From Actinomadura nitritigenes (GTDB lineage: Bacteria; Actinomycetota; Actinomycetes; Streptosporangiales; Streptosporangiaceae), in the NCBI RefSeq assembly GCF_017573545.1, contig NZ_JAGEOK010000014.1, positions 62,001 through 126,000 of the forward strand: a DNA stretch of 64,000 nucleotides, read 5' to 3'. Under the pieces are notes generated by a model, which saw nothing but the letters and a program-made list of their open reading frames with translations, did no database searches and was not told the DNA's origin. The position numbers and the translations under genes are program-made. The number at the start of each line of letters is the position of its first letter. The stretch's first letter is position 1. This document shows positions 32,406 through 41,120 of this stretch, in pieces.

Positions 32406-32843
32406 ATGAGCAGCGAGCGGCAGCGGAACACGGCACCAGGGGTCCGATACCGAGGGGACCGCCGGGACCCGCGCGCGCGGACGGCCGCCGCCGGGCCGCC
32501 CGCCGCCGTCGCGGACCTCGCGCCGCCCCGCCCGCCCGGGACGCCCGGACCGCCGTCCGCGCTCCGCCCGCCCGCCGCCCCGGGCAGGGCGCGGCGCCGG
32601 CGGGCGGCCGTGGGCAGGGCCCTCGCCCGCACCGTCCTGATCATCGCCGCCGGCCTGGCGGCCGGGCTGCTGACGGCGCTCACGTTCGTCCTGCTGCTGT
32701 TCGCGGTCGGGTACCTGCTTCAGGGCACGTGGCGGACGGGCCTGTGGCTGCTCGCCGCCGCGCCGGCCGCCTTCGCGTCCGCGCTGGCCGCCGGCGGCTG
32801 CCTGTTCCGGCTGATCCGCCGCGCCCGGTCCCGGCGGCCCTGA
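32406..32843 (+). CDS. Hypothetical two-helix membrane protein
   Basis: A 145-residue protein with a long Pro/Arg/Ala-rich cytoplasmic head (1-70), then two hydrophobic helices (TVLIIAAGLAAGLLTALTFV... and GLWLLAAAPAAFASALAAGG) and a basic tail. A GAAGAAAAGA purine run upstream supports ATG 32406. No family recognised. It is divergent from the STAS gene. Confidence 0.55.
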   Translation: MSSERQRNTAPGVRYRGDRRDPRARTAAAGPPAAVADLAPPRPPGTPGPPSALRPPAAPGRARRRRAAVGRALARTVLIIAAGLAAGLLTALTFVLLLFAVGYLLQGTWRTGLWLLAAAPAAFASALAAGGCLFRLIRRARSRRP

Positions 32844-32955
32844 GGCCCTCCGCACCGGACGGTTGCCCGGGGGGAACCGGGGGTAGGAGGGCGACCGTAG
32901 GAGGCGGGCGGGCCCCCGGACGCCCCGCGGAGGCGTGCGCGCGAGGGGGACTCCA

Positions 32956-33891
32956 GTGGGGGAGCACAGGCAGGAGGCATGGCCGCGGCTGCGCGTCGCG
33001 GACTGGACCGGCACGCGGGACACCCTGCACATGTGGGCGCAGATCGTCGGCAAGATCCGCTTGGCGCACGCTCCGCTGCTCAACCACTGGTGGCAGGTCA
33101 CGCTGTACGTCAGCCCGCGGGGGCTGACCACCTCGACGATCCCGTACGCGGCCGGCGCGTTCGACCTCGAGTTCGACTTCGTCGACCACCTGCTGCGCAT
33201 CCGCAGGGACAGCGGCGAGCAGCGCTGCGTGGTGCTGGAGCCGAAGCCGGTCGCCGACTTCTACGCCGAGACCATGGACCACCTCGTCGGGCTGGGGATC
33301 GAGACGACGATCCAGGCGCGGCCGAACGAGGTGGAGCCGTCGATCCCGTTCGCCGACGACCACCAGCACGCGTCCTACGACCCGGAGGCGGCGCACCTGT
33401 TCTGGCGGCAGCTGCTCCAGGCGAACCGGGTGCTCGGCGAGTTCCGGTCCCATTTCGTCGGCAAGGTGAGCCCGGTGCACTTCTTCTGGGGCGCGATGGA
33501 CCTCGCCTGCACCCGGTTCTCCGGACGCGACGCGCCCCGGCATCCGGGCGGCGCGCCGAACTGCGGCGACTGGGTGATGGTCGAGGGGTACTCGAAGGAG
33601 CTGAGCAGCTGCGGGTTCTGGCCCGGCCTCGACGAGGGCGCCTTCTACGCCTACGCCTACCCCGAGCCCGAGGGGTTCGCCGACCGTCCCGTCGCGCCGG
33701 ACGCGGCGTTCTACAGCCGCGAGAACGGGCAGTTCCTGCTGCCGTACGAGGCGGTGGCCACGGCGGACGACCCCGACCGGACGCTCTCCGCGTTCCTCCA
33801 GAGCACCTACGAGGCCGCCGCGGACCTCGGCGGCTGGGACCGGGCCGCGCTCGAGGCCGACCCGAACCGCTGGGCCCTGCACCAGGCGTAG
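32956..33891 (+). CDS. DUF5996 family protein
   Basis: A 311-residue soluble protein. The opening WTGTRDTLHMWAQIVGKIRL, NHWWQVTLYVSPRGLTTSTI and the central FVGKVSPVHFFWGAMDLACT are hallmark segments of DUF5996, found widely in actinobacteria and proteobacteria. It is rich in conserved His, Trp and acidic residues, so an enzyme is likely, but the activity is not known. GTG 32956 follows GAGGGGGA. Four imperfect copies of AGGCGTAGCGCG begin at its stop codon. Confidence 0.85.
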   Translation: MGEHRQEAWPRLRVADWTGTRDTLHMWAQIVGKIRLAHAPLLNHWWQVTLYVSPRGLTTSTIPYAAGAFDLEFDFVDHLLRIRRDSGEQRCVVLEPKPVADFYAETMDHLVGLGIETTIQARPNEVEPSIPFADDHQHASYDPEAAHLFWRQLLQANRVLGEFRSHFVGKVSPVHFFWGAMDLACTRFSGRDAPRHPGGAPNCGDWVMVEGYSKELSSCGFWPGLDEGAFYAYAYPEPEGFADRPVAPDAAFYSRENGQFLLPYEAVATADDPDRTLSAFLQSTYEAAADLGGWDRAALEADPNRWALHQA

Positions 33892-33945
33892 CGCGGTACG
33901 GGCGTAGCGCGAATACAGGCGTAGCGCGGCACCAGGCGTAGCGCG
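33884..33945. repeat. Four-copy tandem repeat AGGCGTAGCGCG
   Basis: Copies begin at 33884, 33900 (one mismatch), 33917 and 33934, with periods of 16-17 bases. They start inside the last codons of the DUF5996 gene and fill the gap up to the VOC gene's ribosome site. Each copy contains the gene's last codons and stop (GCG TAG), as if the end of the gene had been duplicated by slippage. Confidence 0.7.
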
Positions 33946-33966
33946 CGACGAGAGAAGGGAGCCGGG

Positions 33967-34419
33967 ATGCCCGGCCAAGGTGGTTTCCCCGCACCGACCG
34001 AAGGTCTGGTGCTCACGCACTTCCTGACCGTCCGGGACGTCGCCGTCTCCAGGGACTTCTACGTGAACGTCCTGGGCGGGGAGGTGATCCTTGAGGAGAA
34101 CCCCGCCACCGTCAAGGTGGCGAACAGCTGGATCATCATGAACCCGGGCGGCGGACCGACACCGGACAAGCCGGACATCGTCCTTACGCCGCCCTCGCCG
34201 GGCGACCCGGTGTCGACATTCCTCAACGTCCGGGTGGCGGACATCAACGCCTTCTATGCGCATGCCACGGCCCAGGGGGTCCGGTTCCTCACCGAGCCGC
34301 TGGACCGCAAGGCCGAGATCCGCTGCTACATGCGCGACCCCGACGGCTACCTCATCGAGGTGGGCCAGGCGACCGGCCTGCTCCAGGGCATCTTCGCCGA
34401 CCCGCCGGCGTCCGGCTGA
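33967..34419 (+). CDS. VOC-family (glyoxalase/bleomycin resistance) protein
   Basis: A 150-residue protein with the VOC beta-alpha-beta repeats: LVLTHFLTVRDVAVSRDFY and TFLNVRVADINAFYAHATAQ, ending CYMRDPDGYLIEVGQA, whose Glu is a likely metal ligand. It could be an isomerase, dioxygenase or binding protein. GAAGGGAG precedes ATG 33967. It lies 168 bases before the SnoaL-tailed sigma gene and may belong to its regulon. Confidence 0.82.
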   Translation: MPGQGGFPAPTEGLVLTHFLTVRDVAVSRDFYVNVLGGEVILEENPATVKVANSWIIMNPGGGPTPDKPDIVLTPPSPGDPVSTFLNVRVADINAFYAHATAQGVRFLTEPLDRKAEIRCYMRDPDGYLIEVGQATGLLQGIFADPPASG

Positions 34420-34587
34420 CGGCGCCCCTGCCGGTCCCGGAGGGATTCCCTCTCCCTGGAGCGATGAGAAAACCGGATCCGGCAGGTATATCCGACGACC
34501 TGACGAGTGCCCGGATGCCCCGCGCGCACACAGCCCGCCCGCGAACCGGCGTTCCGGCGCGGCGGACGCCCTTGGAGGAGGCCCGGT

Positions 34588-35547
34588 ATGGACGAGGACT
34601 TCGAGGCCCGTGTGGAGCCCTACCGGCGCGAGCTGCTGGTGCACTGCTACCGGATGCTCGGGGCCGTCCACGAGGCCGAGGATCTCGTCCAGGAGACGAT
34701 GCTGCGCGCGTGGCGGGCCCGCGAGCGCTACGACGCGGGGCGGGCGTCCGTCCGGACGTGGCTGTACCGGATCGCGACGAACGCCTGCCTGACGGCGCTC
34801 GAGGGCCGGTCGCGGCGGCCGCTGCCGTCCGGCCTCTGCGCCCCGAGCGACGACCCGTACGCGCCGCTCGCCCCGTCGCTGGACGTGCCGTGGCTCCAGC
34901 CCTTCCCGGACGCGCTGCTCGGCGATCCGGCGGAGCGAGCCGTCCGGCGGGGGAGCCTGCGGTTGGCGCTGATCGCGGCGATGCAGGCGCTGCCGCCCAA
35001 GCAGCGGGCGGTGCTGATCCTCCGCGACGTGCTGGAGTTCCCGGCGGCGGACGTCGCGGAGCTGCTGGAGACGACCCCGGCGGCGGTGAACAGCGCGCTC
35101 CAGCGGGCGCGGGCCGGCCTGGAGGAGGCGGCCCCGGTGGAGGACCGGATCGCCGAGCCGGACGACGGCGCCGTCGACGCGCTCGTGGACCGCTACATCC
35201 GGTCGTTCGAGGCCGCCGACGTGGCGGGGCTCGTCGCCCTGCTGACGGAGGACGCGGTGCTGGAGATGCCGCCCGTCCCGCTCTGGTATCGCGGGCGGGA
35301 CGCCTACGGCCGGTTCATGGAGCGGCTCTTCGCGATGCGGGACACCGACTGGCGGATGGTGCGGACGGCGGCGAACGCGCAGCCCGCCGTCGCCGCCTAC
35401 CACCGGGACGACGACGGCGGCGGCCTCGTGCTCCACACCCTTCAGGTCTTCTCCGTCCGCCCCGACGGGCTGGCGCGCAACGTCGTCTTCCAGGACGCGC
35501 GGGTCTTCGCGGCGTTCGAGCTGCCGCCGCGGCTGGAGGCGCGCTGA
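34588..35547 (+). CDS. ECF sigma factor with SnoaL-like C-domain (TIGR02960-like)
   Basis: A 319-residue protein. Region 2: VEPYRRELLVHCYRMLGAVH, EAEDLVQETMLRAWRARERY; region 4: ALPPKQRAVLILRDVLEFPA, ADVAELLETTPAAVNSALQR. A SnoaL/NTF2-like domain from about 195 to the end (VDRYIRSFEAADVAGLVALL) replaces a separate anti-sigma factor. GGAGGAG 7 bases upstream supports ATG 34588. This is the second sigma factor of this architecture within 4 kb. Confidence 0.88.
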   Translation: MDEDFEARVEPYRRELLVHCYRMLGAVHEAEDLVQETMLRAWRARERYDAGRASVRTWLYRIATNACLTALEGRSRRPLPSGLCAPSDDPYAPLAPSLDVPWLQPFPDALLGDPAERAVRRGSLRLALIAAMQALPPKQRAVLILRDVLEFPAADVAELLETTPAAVNSALQRARAGLEEAAPVEDRIAEPDDGAVDALVDRYIRSFEAADVAGLVALLTEDAVLEMPPVPLWYRGRDAYGRFMERLFAMRDTDWRMVRTAANAQPAVAAYHRDDDGGGLVLHTLQVFSVRPDGLARNVVFQDARVFAAFELPPRLEAR

Positions 35548-35595
35548 GATTCCGGTTGCGGACAACTCAATGGGCGCAAACGTAGACTGGCGGGC

Positions 35596-36045
35596 ATGAC
35601 CGGGATCCCCGACGGCGACCTGATGCGGCTCGACCACCAGGTCTGCTTCGCCCTGCACACCACGTCCCGGGCCTTCGACGCGCTCTACCGCACGGAGCTG
35701 AACGGCCTCGGGCTGACGTACCCGCAGTACCTGGCGATGCTCGCGCTGTGGGAGGCGGACGGCCCGACGGTCAAGCGGCTGGGCGAGCGCCTGCGGCTCG
35801 ACTCGGGGACCCTCTCGCCGCTGCTCAAGCGGCTGGAGTCCGCGGGCCTGGTGGAGCGGCGCCGCAGCCGCGAGGACGAGCGCTCGGTGACGGTGCACCT
35901 CACCGAGCGGGGCGGTGCGCTCAGGGCGCGCGCGGCCGAGGTCCCGCGCCGGATCCTGGAGGCGACCGGCCTGGACCTCCAGGAGCTCCTCACCCTGCGC
36001 GAGACGCTGAGCCGGGTCACCGCCAACCTGGACGCCGCTCATTGA
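35596..36045 (+). CDS. ohrR: OhrR-type MarR regulator
   Basis: A 149-residue MarR protein. The N-terminal LDHQVCFALHTTSRAF contains the single peroxide-sensing cysteine (Cys17) at the position conserved in OhrR. Winged HTH: TVKRLGERLRLDSGTLSPLL, KRLESAGLVERRRSREDERS. OhrR represses the peroxiredoxin-like gene ohr until oxidised by organic hydroperoxide. No ohr lies beside it in this window. The stop overlaps the convergent gene by 29 bases. Confidence 0.8.
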   Translation: MTGIPDGDLMRLDHQVCFALHTTSRAFDALYRTELNGLGLTYPQYLAMLALWEADGPTVKRLGERLRLDSGTLSPLLKRLESAGLVERRRSREDERSVTVHLTERGGALRARAAEVPRRILEATGLDLQELLTLRETLSRVTANLDAAH

Positions 36046-37192
36046 GTCGGTGGACGGCGATGCGGTCGAGGACGGGGAGCGGGACCAGGCCGTACTGGTA
36101 GAAGTCGACCGTGTCGGCGCCGGACGCGCGGGCCGCGTCGACCTTGGCCGCCAGGTGCTCGGCGGACGCGGTTTCCGGGCGCCCCGGGCGCAGGACGGCC
36201 CGCAGGGCGGTGTCCGGGCCGAGCGCGGCACGGTAGGCGGCGACGTCCTCGGCGATCCGCCCGGCCTCCCGGGCGTAGCAGAGGACGGCATAGGACGGGA
36301 CGGCGCCCGCCAGGGAGGCGGGGTCGACGCCGACCTGCCAGGCGTCGGCGGCGGCCGGAGCGCCGGTGGGGAGGCCGTCCGCGTAGCCCTTCATGGCGCC
36401 GGTCAGGTCGACGAATGTCAACGGGGAGCCTTCCGCCGCCACGGCGTCGGCGACCTCGGCGGCCAGGGACGTGACGACCGGCGTCCGCGCGCGGGCGAAC
36501 TCGGCCAGGACGTCAGGGATCTCCTCCGCGGGCGGGCCTCCGTCGAGCACCGGCGCCACGAGCCGGGCCGCGACGTCGCGGGCGTGGTCGGCCTCAGGGA
36601 CGCGGCGGCGGCAGTGCTCGCAGAAGCACAGGCCGAGAGCGAACTCGGCGGCCGGGCCGAGTTCCACGAACGAGCGTTCGTGGTGGTAGCCGTGGCCGAA
36701 CGTCCCGAAGTGCAGGGACTCGGCGACGACGGAGTCCATCCCCTGCCGGGCTATGGCGCGGCCGAGGGCGACGGCGTAGGCGCGGACGTCCGGGTGGGAC
36801 GGGCACAGGTCGGCGGGCGCGGCGCGGTCGCCGAAGCAGTTCTCCTGCGTCACGTCCGGGAACGCCAGGCCGAGCGTGGTGTTGTGCAGGAACACGCCCC
36901 AGCCGTGTAGGGGGACACCGAGCGCGCGCGTCTCCTCCCTGAGCGCGCGCAGCGGCTGCTCGTCCGCTCCCTCGCGCACGGGCGGGACGAGCCTGAGCCC
37001 GTCGAAGTGGCCGTCCAGCGGGAAATGGACGCCGTCGTGGCGGAACGTGACGCGCGAGCGGCCGTGGGGCGTCACATCGCGGGCGCGGTGGTAGGCCGCG
37101 CCGACCGTGATCGAGGAGACCCCGTGGGCCAGGATCCCCGCGGCGTCGACGCCGCGCAGGTCCTCCACCAGGACATAGAGGGAGGAGTCCAT
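36017..37192 (-). CDS. Hypothetical TIM-barrel-like protein
   Basis: A 391-residue soluble protein. Features suggest a glycosidase-like barrel: PLHGWGVFLHNTTLGLAFPD, DSVVAESLHFGTFGHGYHHE, a Cys-rich LCFCEHCRRRVPEA, and a final DTVDFYQYGLVPLPVLDRI. These are seen in an actinobacterial family annotated only as alanine-rich or hypothetical. Zinc could bind CFCEHC. Its function is unknown. Convergent with ohrR. Confidence 0.65.
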   Translation of the reverse strand: MDSSLYVLVEDLRGVDAAGILAHGVSSITVGAAYHRARDVTPHGRSRVTFRHDGVHFPLDGHFDGLRLVPPVREGADEQPLRALREETRALGVPLHGWGVFLHNTTLGLAFPDVTQENCFGDRAAPADLCPSHPDVRAYAVALGRAIARQGMDSVVAESLHFGTFGHGYHHERSFVELGPAAEFALGLCFCEHCRRRVPEADHARDVAARLVAPVLDGGPPAEEIPDVLAEFARARTPVVTSLAAEVADAVAAEGSPLTFVDLTGAMKGYADGLPTGAPAAADAWQVGVDPASLAGAVPSYAVLCYAREAGRIAEDVAAYRAALGPDTALRAVLRPGRPETASAEHLAAKVDAARASGADTVDFYQYGLVPLPVLDRIAVHRLNERRPGWR

Positions 37193-37270
37193 CAGCTCTT
37201 CTCGGGGACGGCGGCGGGCCCGACGAGGATACGGCGCCCCCGACCCGCCCCGATCAGGGCCGCCGCGGCG

Positions 37271-38278
37271 TCAGCGCCCGCCGCCGGAGGCGCGGCGCAG
37301 GAGCCGCGGCCTGACCCGCCCGAGGCCCTGGAGCGGGCGGGGGCGGAGCGACGAGATGTCGAAGCGGCCGCCGCCGGGAAGCGCGGACGCCAGCTCGCCG
37401 TCGATGAGAACGGTGCCGGGGTAGGCGGTGGCGGTCAGGCGGGCGGCGAGGTTGACGGGGGTCCCGAAGACGTCGCCGAGCCGCTGGATGACCTCGCCGT
37501 ACGCCAGGCCGACGCGGACCTTGGGGAACCCGGGGTCCTCGTCGAAGCGCTCCGCGACGCGCAGGCCGATCTCGGCGGCGGCGGACGGGTCGGTCGCGAC
37601 GAAGAGGACCTCGTCGCCGAGGGTCTTGACGACCCGGCCGCCGAGGTCCGCGACGATCTCCGCCGTCGCGGACTCGAAGCGCTCGACGAACGCGGCGAGC
37701 GCGTCCGCGTCGAGGCTGCGGCTGAGCCGGGTGAAGGAGACGACGTCGGCGAACCCGACCGCGAGGTGGGCGAGGCCGGCGGCGGGGTCGGACGGCGCGG
37801 CGGCCGTGACGGCGGCGGCGCGCAGCCCGGCGGCGGTGAGCTGGCGGCGCCAGCCGTGCAGCAGCAGCCGCTCGAACGCGGGCCGCAGCTCCTCGGTGGC
37901 GGCGAGGGCCGCGGTGACCAGGTCGGGGGTGACGGGCTCGTCGGACGGCAGCACGCTGAGGCGCTGCAACCAGACGTCGCCGAGCCAGCTCGCGAGCCGC
38001 CCCATCGTCTGGCCGACGGCGCGGACCAGCTGCAGGACGGTGTCCTCGTCGACGAGGTCGTGGCCGAGCACCTCGTTGATCTCGCGGAGGGCGGTGACGT
38101 CGCCGTCGGTGAAGGCGACCTCGTCGTCGGGCGGGATGGGGAAGCCCAGGGCCTGCCAGATGCGGCGCGCGTACGCGTCCGGGACGCCGGAGAGGGCCTC
38201 GACGTCCTTGCGCGTGTAGCGCAGGGGGCCGCCGAGGAGGGTCTCCTCGATGTCCAGGGGTCCGCCGGGGTCCGTCAT
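37271..38278 (-). CDS. Class III adenylate/guanylate cyclase
   Basis: A 335-residue cytoplasmic cyclase. The N-terminal half (1-165) resembles a MerR-like/helical regulatory region (RYTRKDVEALSGVPDAYARR, TDGDVTALREINEVLG). The catalytic domain (172-315) has VGFADVVSFTRLSRSLDADA with the first metal Asp, GGRVVKTLGDEVLFVATDPS with the second, KVRVGLAYGEV and VNLAARLTATAYPGT. It should form cAMP or cGMP as a homodimer. It is divergent from a MerR regulator across a 90-base gap with a perfect palindrome. Confidence 0.85.
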   Translation of the reverse strand: MTDPGGPLDIEETLLGGPLRYTRKDVEALSGVPDAYARRIWQALGFPIPPDDEVAFTDGDVTALREINEVLGHDLVDEDTVLQLVRAVGQTMGRLASWLGDVWLQRLSVLPSDEPVTPDLVTAALAATEELRPAFERLLLHGWRRQLTAAGLRAAAVTAAAPSDPAAGLAHLAVGFADVVSFTRLSRSLDADALAAFVERFESATAEIVADLGGRVVKTLGDEVLFVATDPSAAAEIGLRVAERFDEDPGFPKVRVGLAYGEVIQRLGDVFGTPVNLAARLTATAYPGTVLIDGELASALPGGGRFDISSLRPRPLQGLGRVRPRLLRRASGGGR

Positions 38279-38297
38279 GGACTCCCCCTCTATGTCT

Positions 38298-38309
38298 CAT
38301 TGATCAATG
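38298..38309. promoter_or_regulatory. Perfect 12-bp palindrome between cyclase and merR
   Basis: CATTGATCAATG lies 19 bases before the cyclase start and 59 before the merR-like start, in an AT-rich pocket (TTGATCAATGTAACAATGATG) that stands out in this GC-rich genome. A related half-site CAATGAT follows at 38313. A MerR-type operator/promoter is likely. Confidence 0.65.
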
Positions 38310-38368
38310 TAACAATGATGGCGGAGTAAGATCGCGGCGGTCAAGATGGACGCGACGGCAGGCGGGGC

Positions 38369-39136
38369 ATGGCCGAGTACCGAATCGACGACCTGGCGCG
38401 AGCCGCCGGGAGCACCGTGCGCAACATCCGCGCCTACCAGGACCGGGGGCTGCTGCCGCCGCCGCGCCTCGCCGGCCGGGTCGGCCTGTACGACGACTCC
38501 CACCTGGCCCGGCTGCGGCTGATCGGCCAGCTCCTCGGCCGCGGCTACACGTTCGCGGTCATCAAGGACCTGCTGACGGCGTGGGAGACCGGCAAGGACG
38601 TCGGCGACGTCCTCGGCCTGGAGAAGGTGCTCACCGACCCGTGGTCGGACGAGATCCCCGGCACCGTCGGCTACGACGAGCTCGTCGCGATCTTCGGCGC
38701 CGGGCTGGACGACGCCGACCGGGAGCGGATCCGGGAGCGGACCATCGCGCTCGGCCTGATCGAGCCGGACGGCGACACGTTCCGCGTGCCGAGCCCCCGG
38801 CTGCTGCACGTCGGCGCCGAGCTGGTCGCGGCGGGCATCCCGCTGGACGCGGTGCTCGACATCGCCGAGAAGATCCGCGGCGACGTCGACGTGATCGCGG
38901 GACGGTTCGTGGGCCTCGTCCAGGAGCACGTCTTCACCCGGCTGGAGGACCAGCCGGGCGGCGAGGAGGTCACCGAGGTCGCCGCGGTGGTGCGGCGGAT
39001 GCGCCCGCTGGTGAAGATGGTCGTCGACCCGCTGATCGCGCGGGCGATGGAGGCCCGCGTGCAGGCGGCGCTCGGCGAGCACCTCGAGACGATCAGGGAC
39101 CACCTCGCCGGCGACGGCCGGCACGCCGCGGGCTGA
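38369..39136 (+). CDS. MerR-family regulator
   Basis: A 255-residue protein. HTH_MerR at 1-70: YRIDDLARAAGSTVRNIRAY, QDRGLLPPPRLAGRVGLYDD, HLARLRLIGQLLGRGYTFAV. The long helical C-domain (75-250) has no cysteine cluster, so it is not a metal sensor; it more likely binds a lipid-like or aromatic ligand. Divergent from the cyclase gene, whose N-terminus also resembles the MerR fold. Confidence 0.88.
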   Translation: MAEYRIDDLARAAGSTVRNIRAYQDRGLLPPPRLAGRVGLYDDSHLARLRLIGQLLGRGYTFAVIKDLLTAWETGKDVGDVLGLEKVLTDPWSDEIPGTVGYDELVAIFGAGLDDADRERIRERTIALGLIEPDGDTFRVPSPRLLHVGAELVAAGIPLDAVLDIAEKIRGDVDVIAGRFVGLVQEHVFTRLEDQPGGEEVTEVAAVVRRMRPLVKMVVDPLIARAMEARVQAALGEHLETIRDHLAGDGRHAAG

Positions 39137-39163
39137 GCCGGCGCCGAGGCCCGGAGCCGCGCG

Positions 39164-40912
39164 TCACAGCAGCGAGGCGCCCCACTTGACGGTGACCTGG
39201 TGGGCGGCGCCCTCGGAGTCGGTGAAGGTCAGCGTGCCCTGGCCGGGCAGGCCGATGAGCGCGGTCCGCAGCGTGACCGTCACGTACGCCGTCCCGCCCT
39301 TGGCGACGCCGCCCTGCATCTGCGACAGCACCAGCTCGCCGTTGGACGTCATCGCCGTCCAGGTCACCGGACCGTTCCGGGCGGACAGGCGGACCTGCGC
39401 GGTCTTGGTGCCGTACATCTCGACCGTGCCGGGGTTGACCACGAGCACGCCCGGCCGCGCGGGCGGCTTCGGGGTCGGCGGCGCTGACGTGGGGGGCGCG
39501 GACGTCGCCGGAGTCGACGGGCTCTTCCCGTCGGTCTGCGGCTGGACGGGCGCGCCGGACGGGCCGCCCGGCGTGCCGGACGGGCCGCCGGGCCCGCCGG
39601 GCGCGCCGGACCGGTGGCCGCCGTGCTCCTTGCCCCCGCCGCCGTGCCCGCCGTCGTGCTTGATCGACGGCTGGTTCAGGAACGGCGGCCACGACAGCGT
39701 GCCCCCGCCGATCCCGGGTCCCATGAGGAGCGCCGCCACGACCGCCGCCACCAGCGCTCCCGCCATCCCGCCGCCGGTGAACAGCCACCGCCGGGTGAAC
39801 GGCGACGGCACGTCCGGCTGGCTCGGCAGGCCCTCCGGGGTCAGCGGGCCGCCGCGCGCGGCGATGTCCGCACGGTAGCCGGCCAGCTCCGGGTCGGTCG
39901 CGGTGTGCATGACGCGGTGGCGCAGCGCGGCGGGCAGCACGGGCGCGGGCGCCCGGCGCAGCAGCGGCGCGGCGCGGACCAGGCCGCGGGCCCGGCAGGC
40001 CGGGCATCCCTCGGCGTGCTCGGCGAGGGACGGGTCGGCGGCGGGGGTCTCGGCGCCGGCCTCGCCGCGGCGGTGGAACGTCCGCCACAGCGCGGCGGAC
40101 AGCGGGCCGCGCCTCGCACCCTCGCGGGGGGCGCCGGACGCGCCGTCCGCCGCCTCAGGGCCGTCCTCGGGGTCCTGGTGATCTTCGGCCTCCGGCACCT
40201 CAGGGCCGGGCGGCGGCTTCACCGGCGGGGTGCGGGCCGCCAGGACCGCGATGGCGGCGGACCTGCTCTCCTCGGAGGGCTCCTCGCCGTCCGGTTCCGG
40301 AACGGGCGCCGTGGAACCGGCGCAGGAGCCGGCGGTCCGGACGACCTCGGCGGCGAGCGCGGCCTCCATCGCGGCGCCGCCCTGGCGGACGCGCGCGGCG
40401 GCCCGGCGGCCCGACATCCCGAGCGCGGCGCCGAGCCGCGCGGGCCGCAGGTCGTGCCGGAACGCCATCAGCACGGCCTCCTGGTCGACCGGGTCCAGGG
40501 CGTCGAGGCAGGCCCGCAGCAGGCGGTGCAGCTCGGCGGACGGCGGCCAGCCGGAGACGTCGCCCGCGTCGGCGCGATCCAGGAACGGGGTGTCGGAGAA
40601 CTCCGCGTCCCGGTCCCAGTACAGGTGTCTGGGGCGGCCGCGGCGGATGCAGCGGCGCCGGGCGGAGCCGTAGAGCCACGAGCTCAGGTGCAGGTGGTCG
40701 CGCATCCGGGGGGCGCGGCGGCACGCGTCGATGAAGGTGTCGTGGACGATGTCGGCGGCGGTCTTCTCGTCTCCCGTCATCGACAACGCGTAGTCGTAAA
40801 GACGCTCACCGTACTCGTCATAGAGCGTGCCCAGCGCCGCCTCGTCGCCTTCGTTCAGACCCTGGACCAGTTTCCGGTCCGCCACGTCTTCGGAGGGGGA
40901 CAACCTGGGCAT
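39164..40912 (-). CDS. ECF sigma factor fused to zinc-finger, membrane anchor and extracellular domain
   Basis: A 582-residue single-chain protein. Residues 12-95: sigma region 2 (LVQGLNEGDEAALGTLYDEY, AADIVHDTFIDACRRA, SSWLYGSARRRCIRR). 125-185: degenerate region 4 (CLDALDPVDQEAVLMAFRHD). 185-300: acidic linker. About 305: HAEGCPACRARG, like the zinc-binding anti-sigma (ZAS) motif. One transmembrane helix at about 376-396. 418-488: Gly/Pro/Ser-rich wall-spanning linker. 490-582: beta-sandwich (VNPGTVEMYGTKTAQVRLSA, TVTLRTALIGLPGQGTLTFT) outside the cell. Sigma and anti-sigma parts are therefore one polypeptide. GGGGAG upstream supports ATG 40912. Confidence 0.85.
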   Translation of the reverse strand: MPRLSPSEDVADRKLVQGLNEGDEAALGTLYDEYGERLYDYALSMTGDEKTAADIVHDTFIDACRRAPRMRDHLHLSSWLYGSARRRCIRRGRPRHLYWDRDAEFSDTPFLDRADAGDVSGWPPSAELHRLLRACLDALDPVDQEAVLMAFRHDLRPARLGAALGMSGRRAAARVRQGGAAMEAALAAEVVRTAGSCAGSTAPVPEPDGEEPSEESRSAAIAVLAARTPPVKPPPGPEVPEAEDHQDPEDGPEAADGASGAPREGARRGPLSAALWRTFHRRGEAGAETPAADPSLAEHAEGCPACRARGLVRAAPLLRRAPAPVLPAALRHRVMHTATDPELAGYRADIAARGGPLTPEGLPSQPDVPSPFTRRWLFTGGGMAGALVAAVVAALLMGPGIGGGTLSWPPFLNQPSIKHDGGHGGGGKEHGGHRSGAPGGPGGPSGTPGGPSGAPVQPQTDGKSPSTPATSAPPTSAPPTPKPPARPGVLVVNPGTVEMYGTKTAQVRLSARNGPVTWTAMTSNGELVLSQMQGGVAKGGTAYVTVTLRTALIGLPGQGTLTFTDSEGAAHQVTVKWGASLL

Positions 40913-41120
40913 ACACGCTCCCCGACACCGACATGAGAGTCGCCCCCAAAGGGGCCGTCCGGACATTCAGCCCACCTTGCATACACCCCTTGGCCCGTTC
41001 GACACCACTCGATCCCCCGAAATCGCCGATACCGGTGACCGAGCGCCGAAGCACCCGCCCCCTCCGTGATCACTTCGTTCATGACCGGGCGTCAGAATCG
41101 GGTCAGATGGTGTTATGTTG

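Noticed and set aside
33884..33945. CRISPR-like array
   Set aside because: The repeat is 12 bases with 4-5 base gaps and includes a gene end; no spacers or cas genes. No CRISPR array was found anywhere in the window.
32680..36291. A 1203-codon open frame on the minus strand
   Set aside because: It runs antisense through the DUF5996, VOC, sigma-factor and ohrR genes; its composition is typical of a shadow frame.
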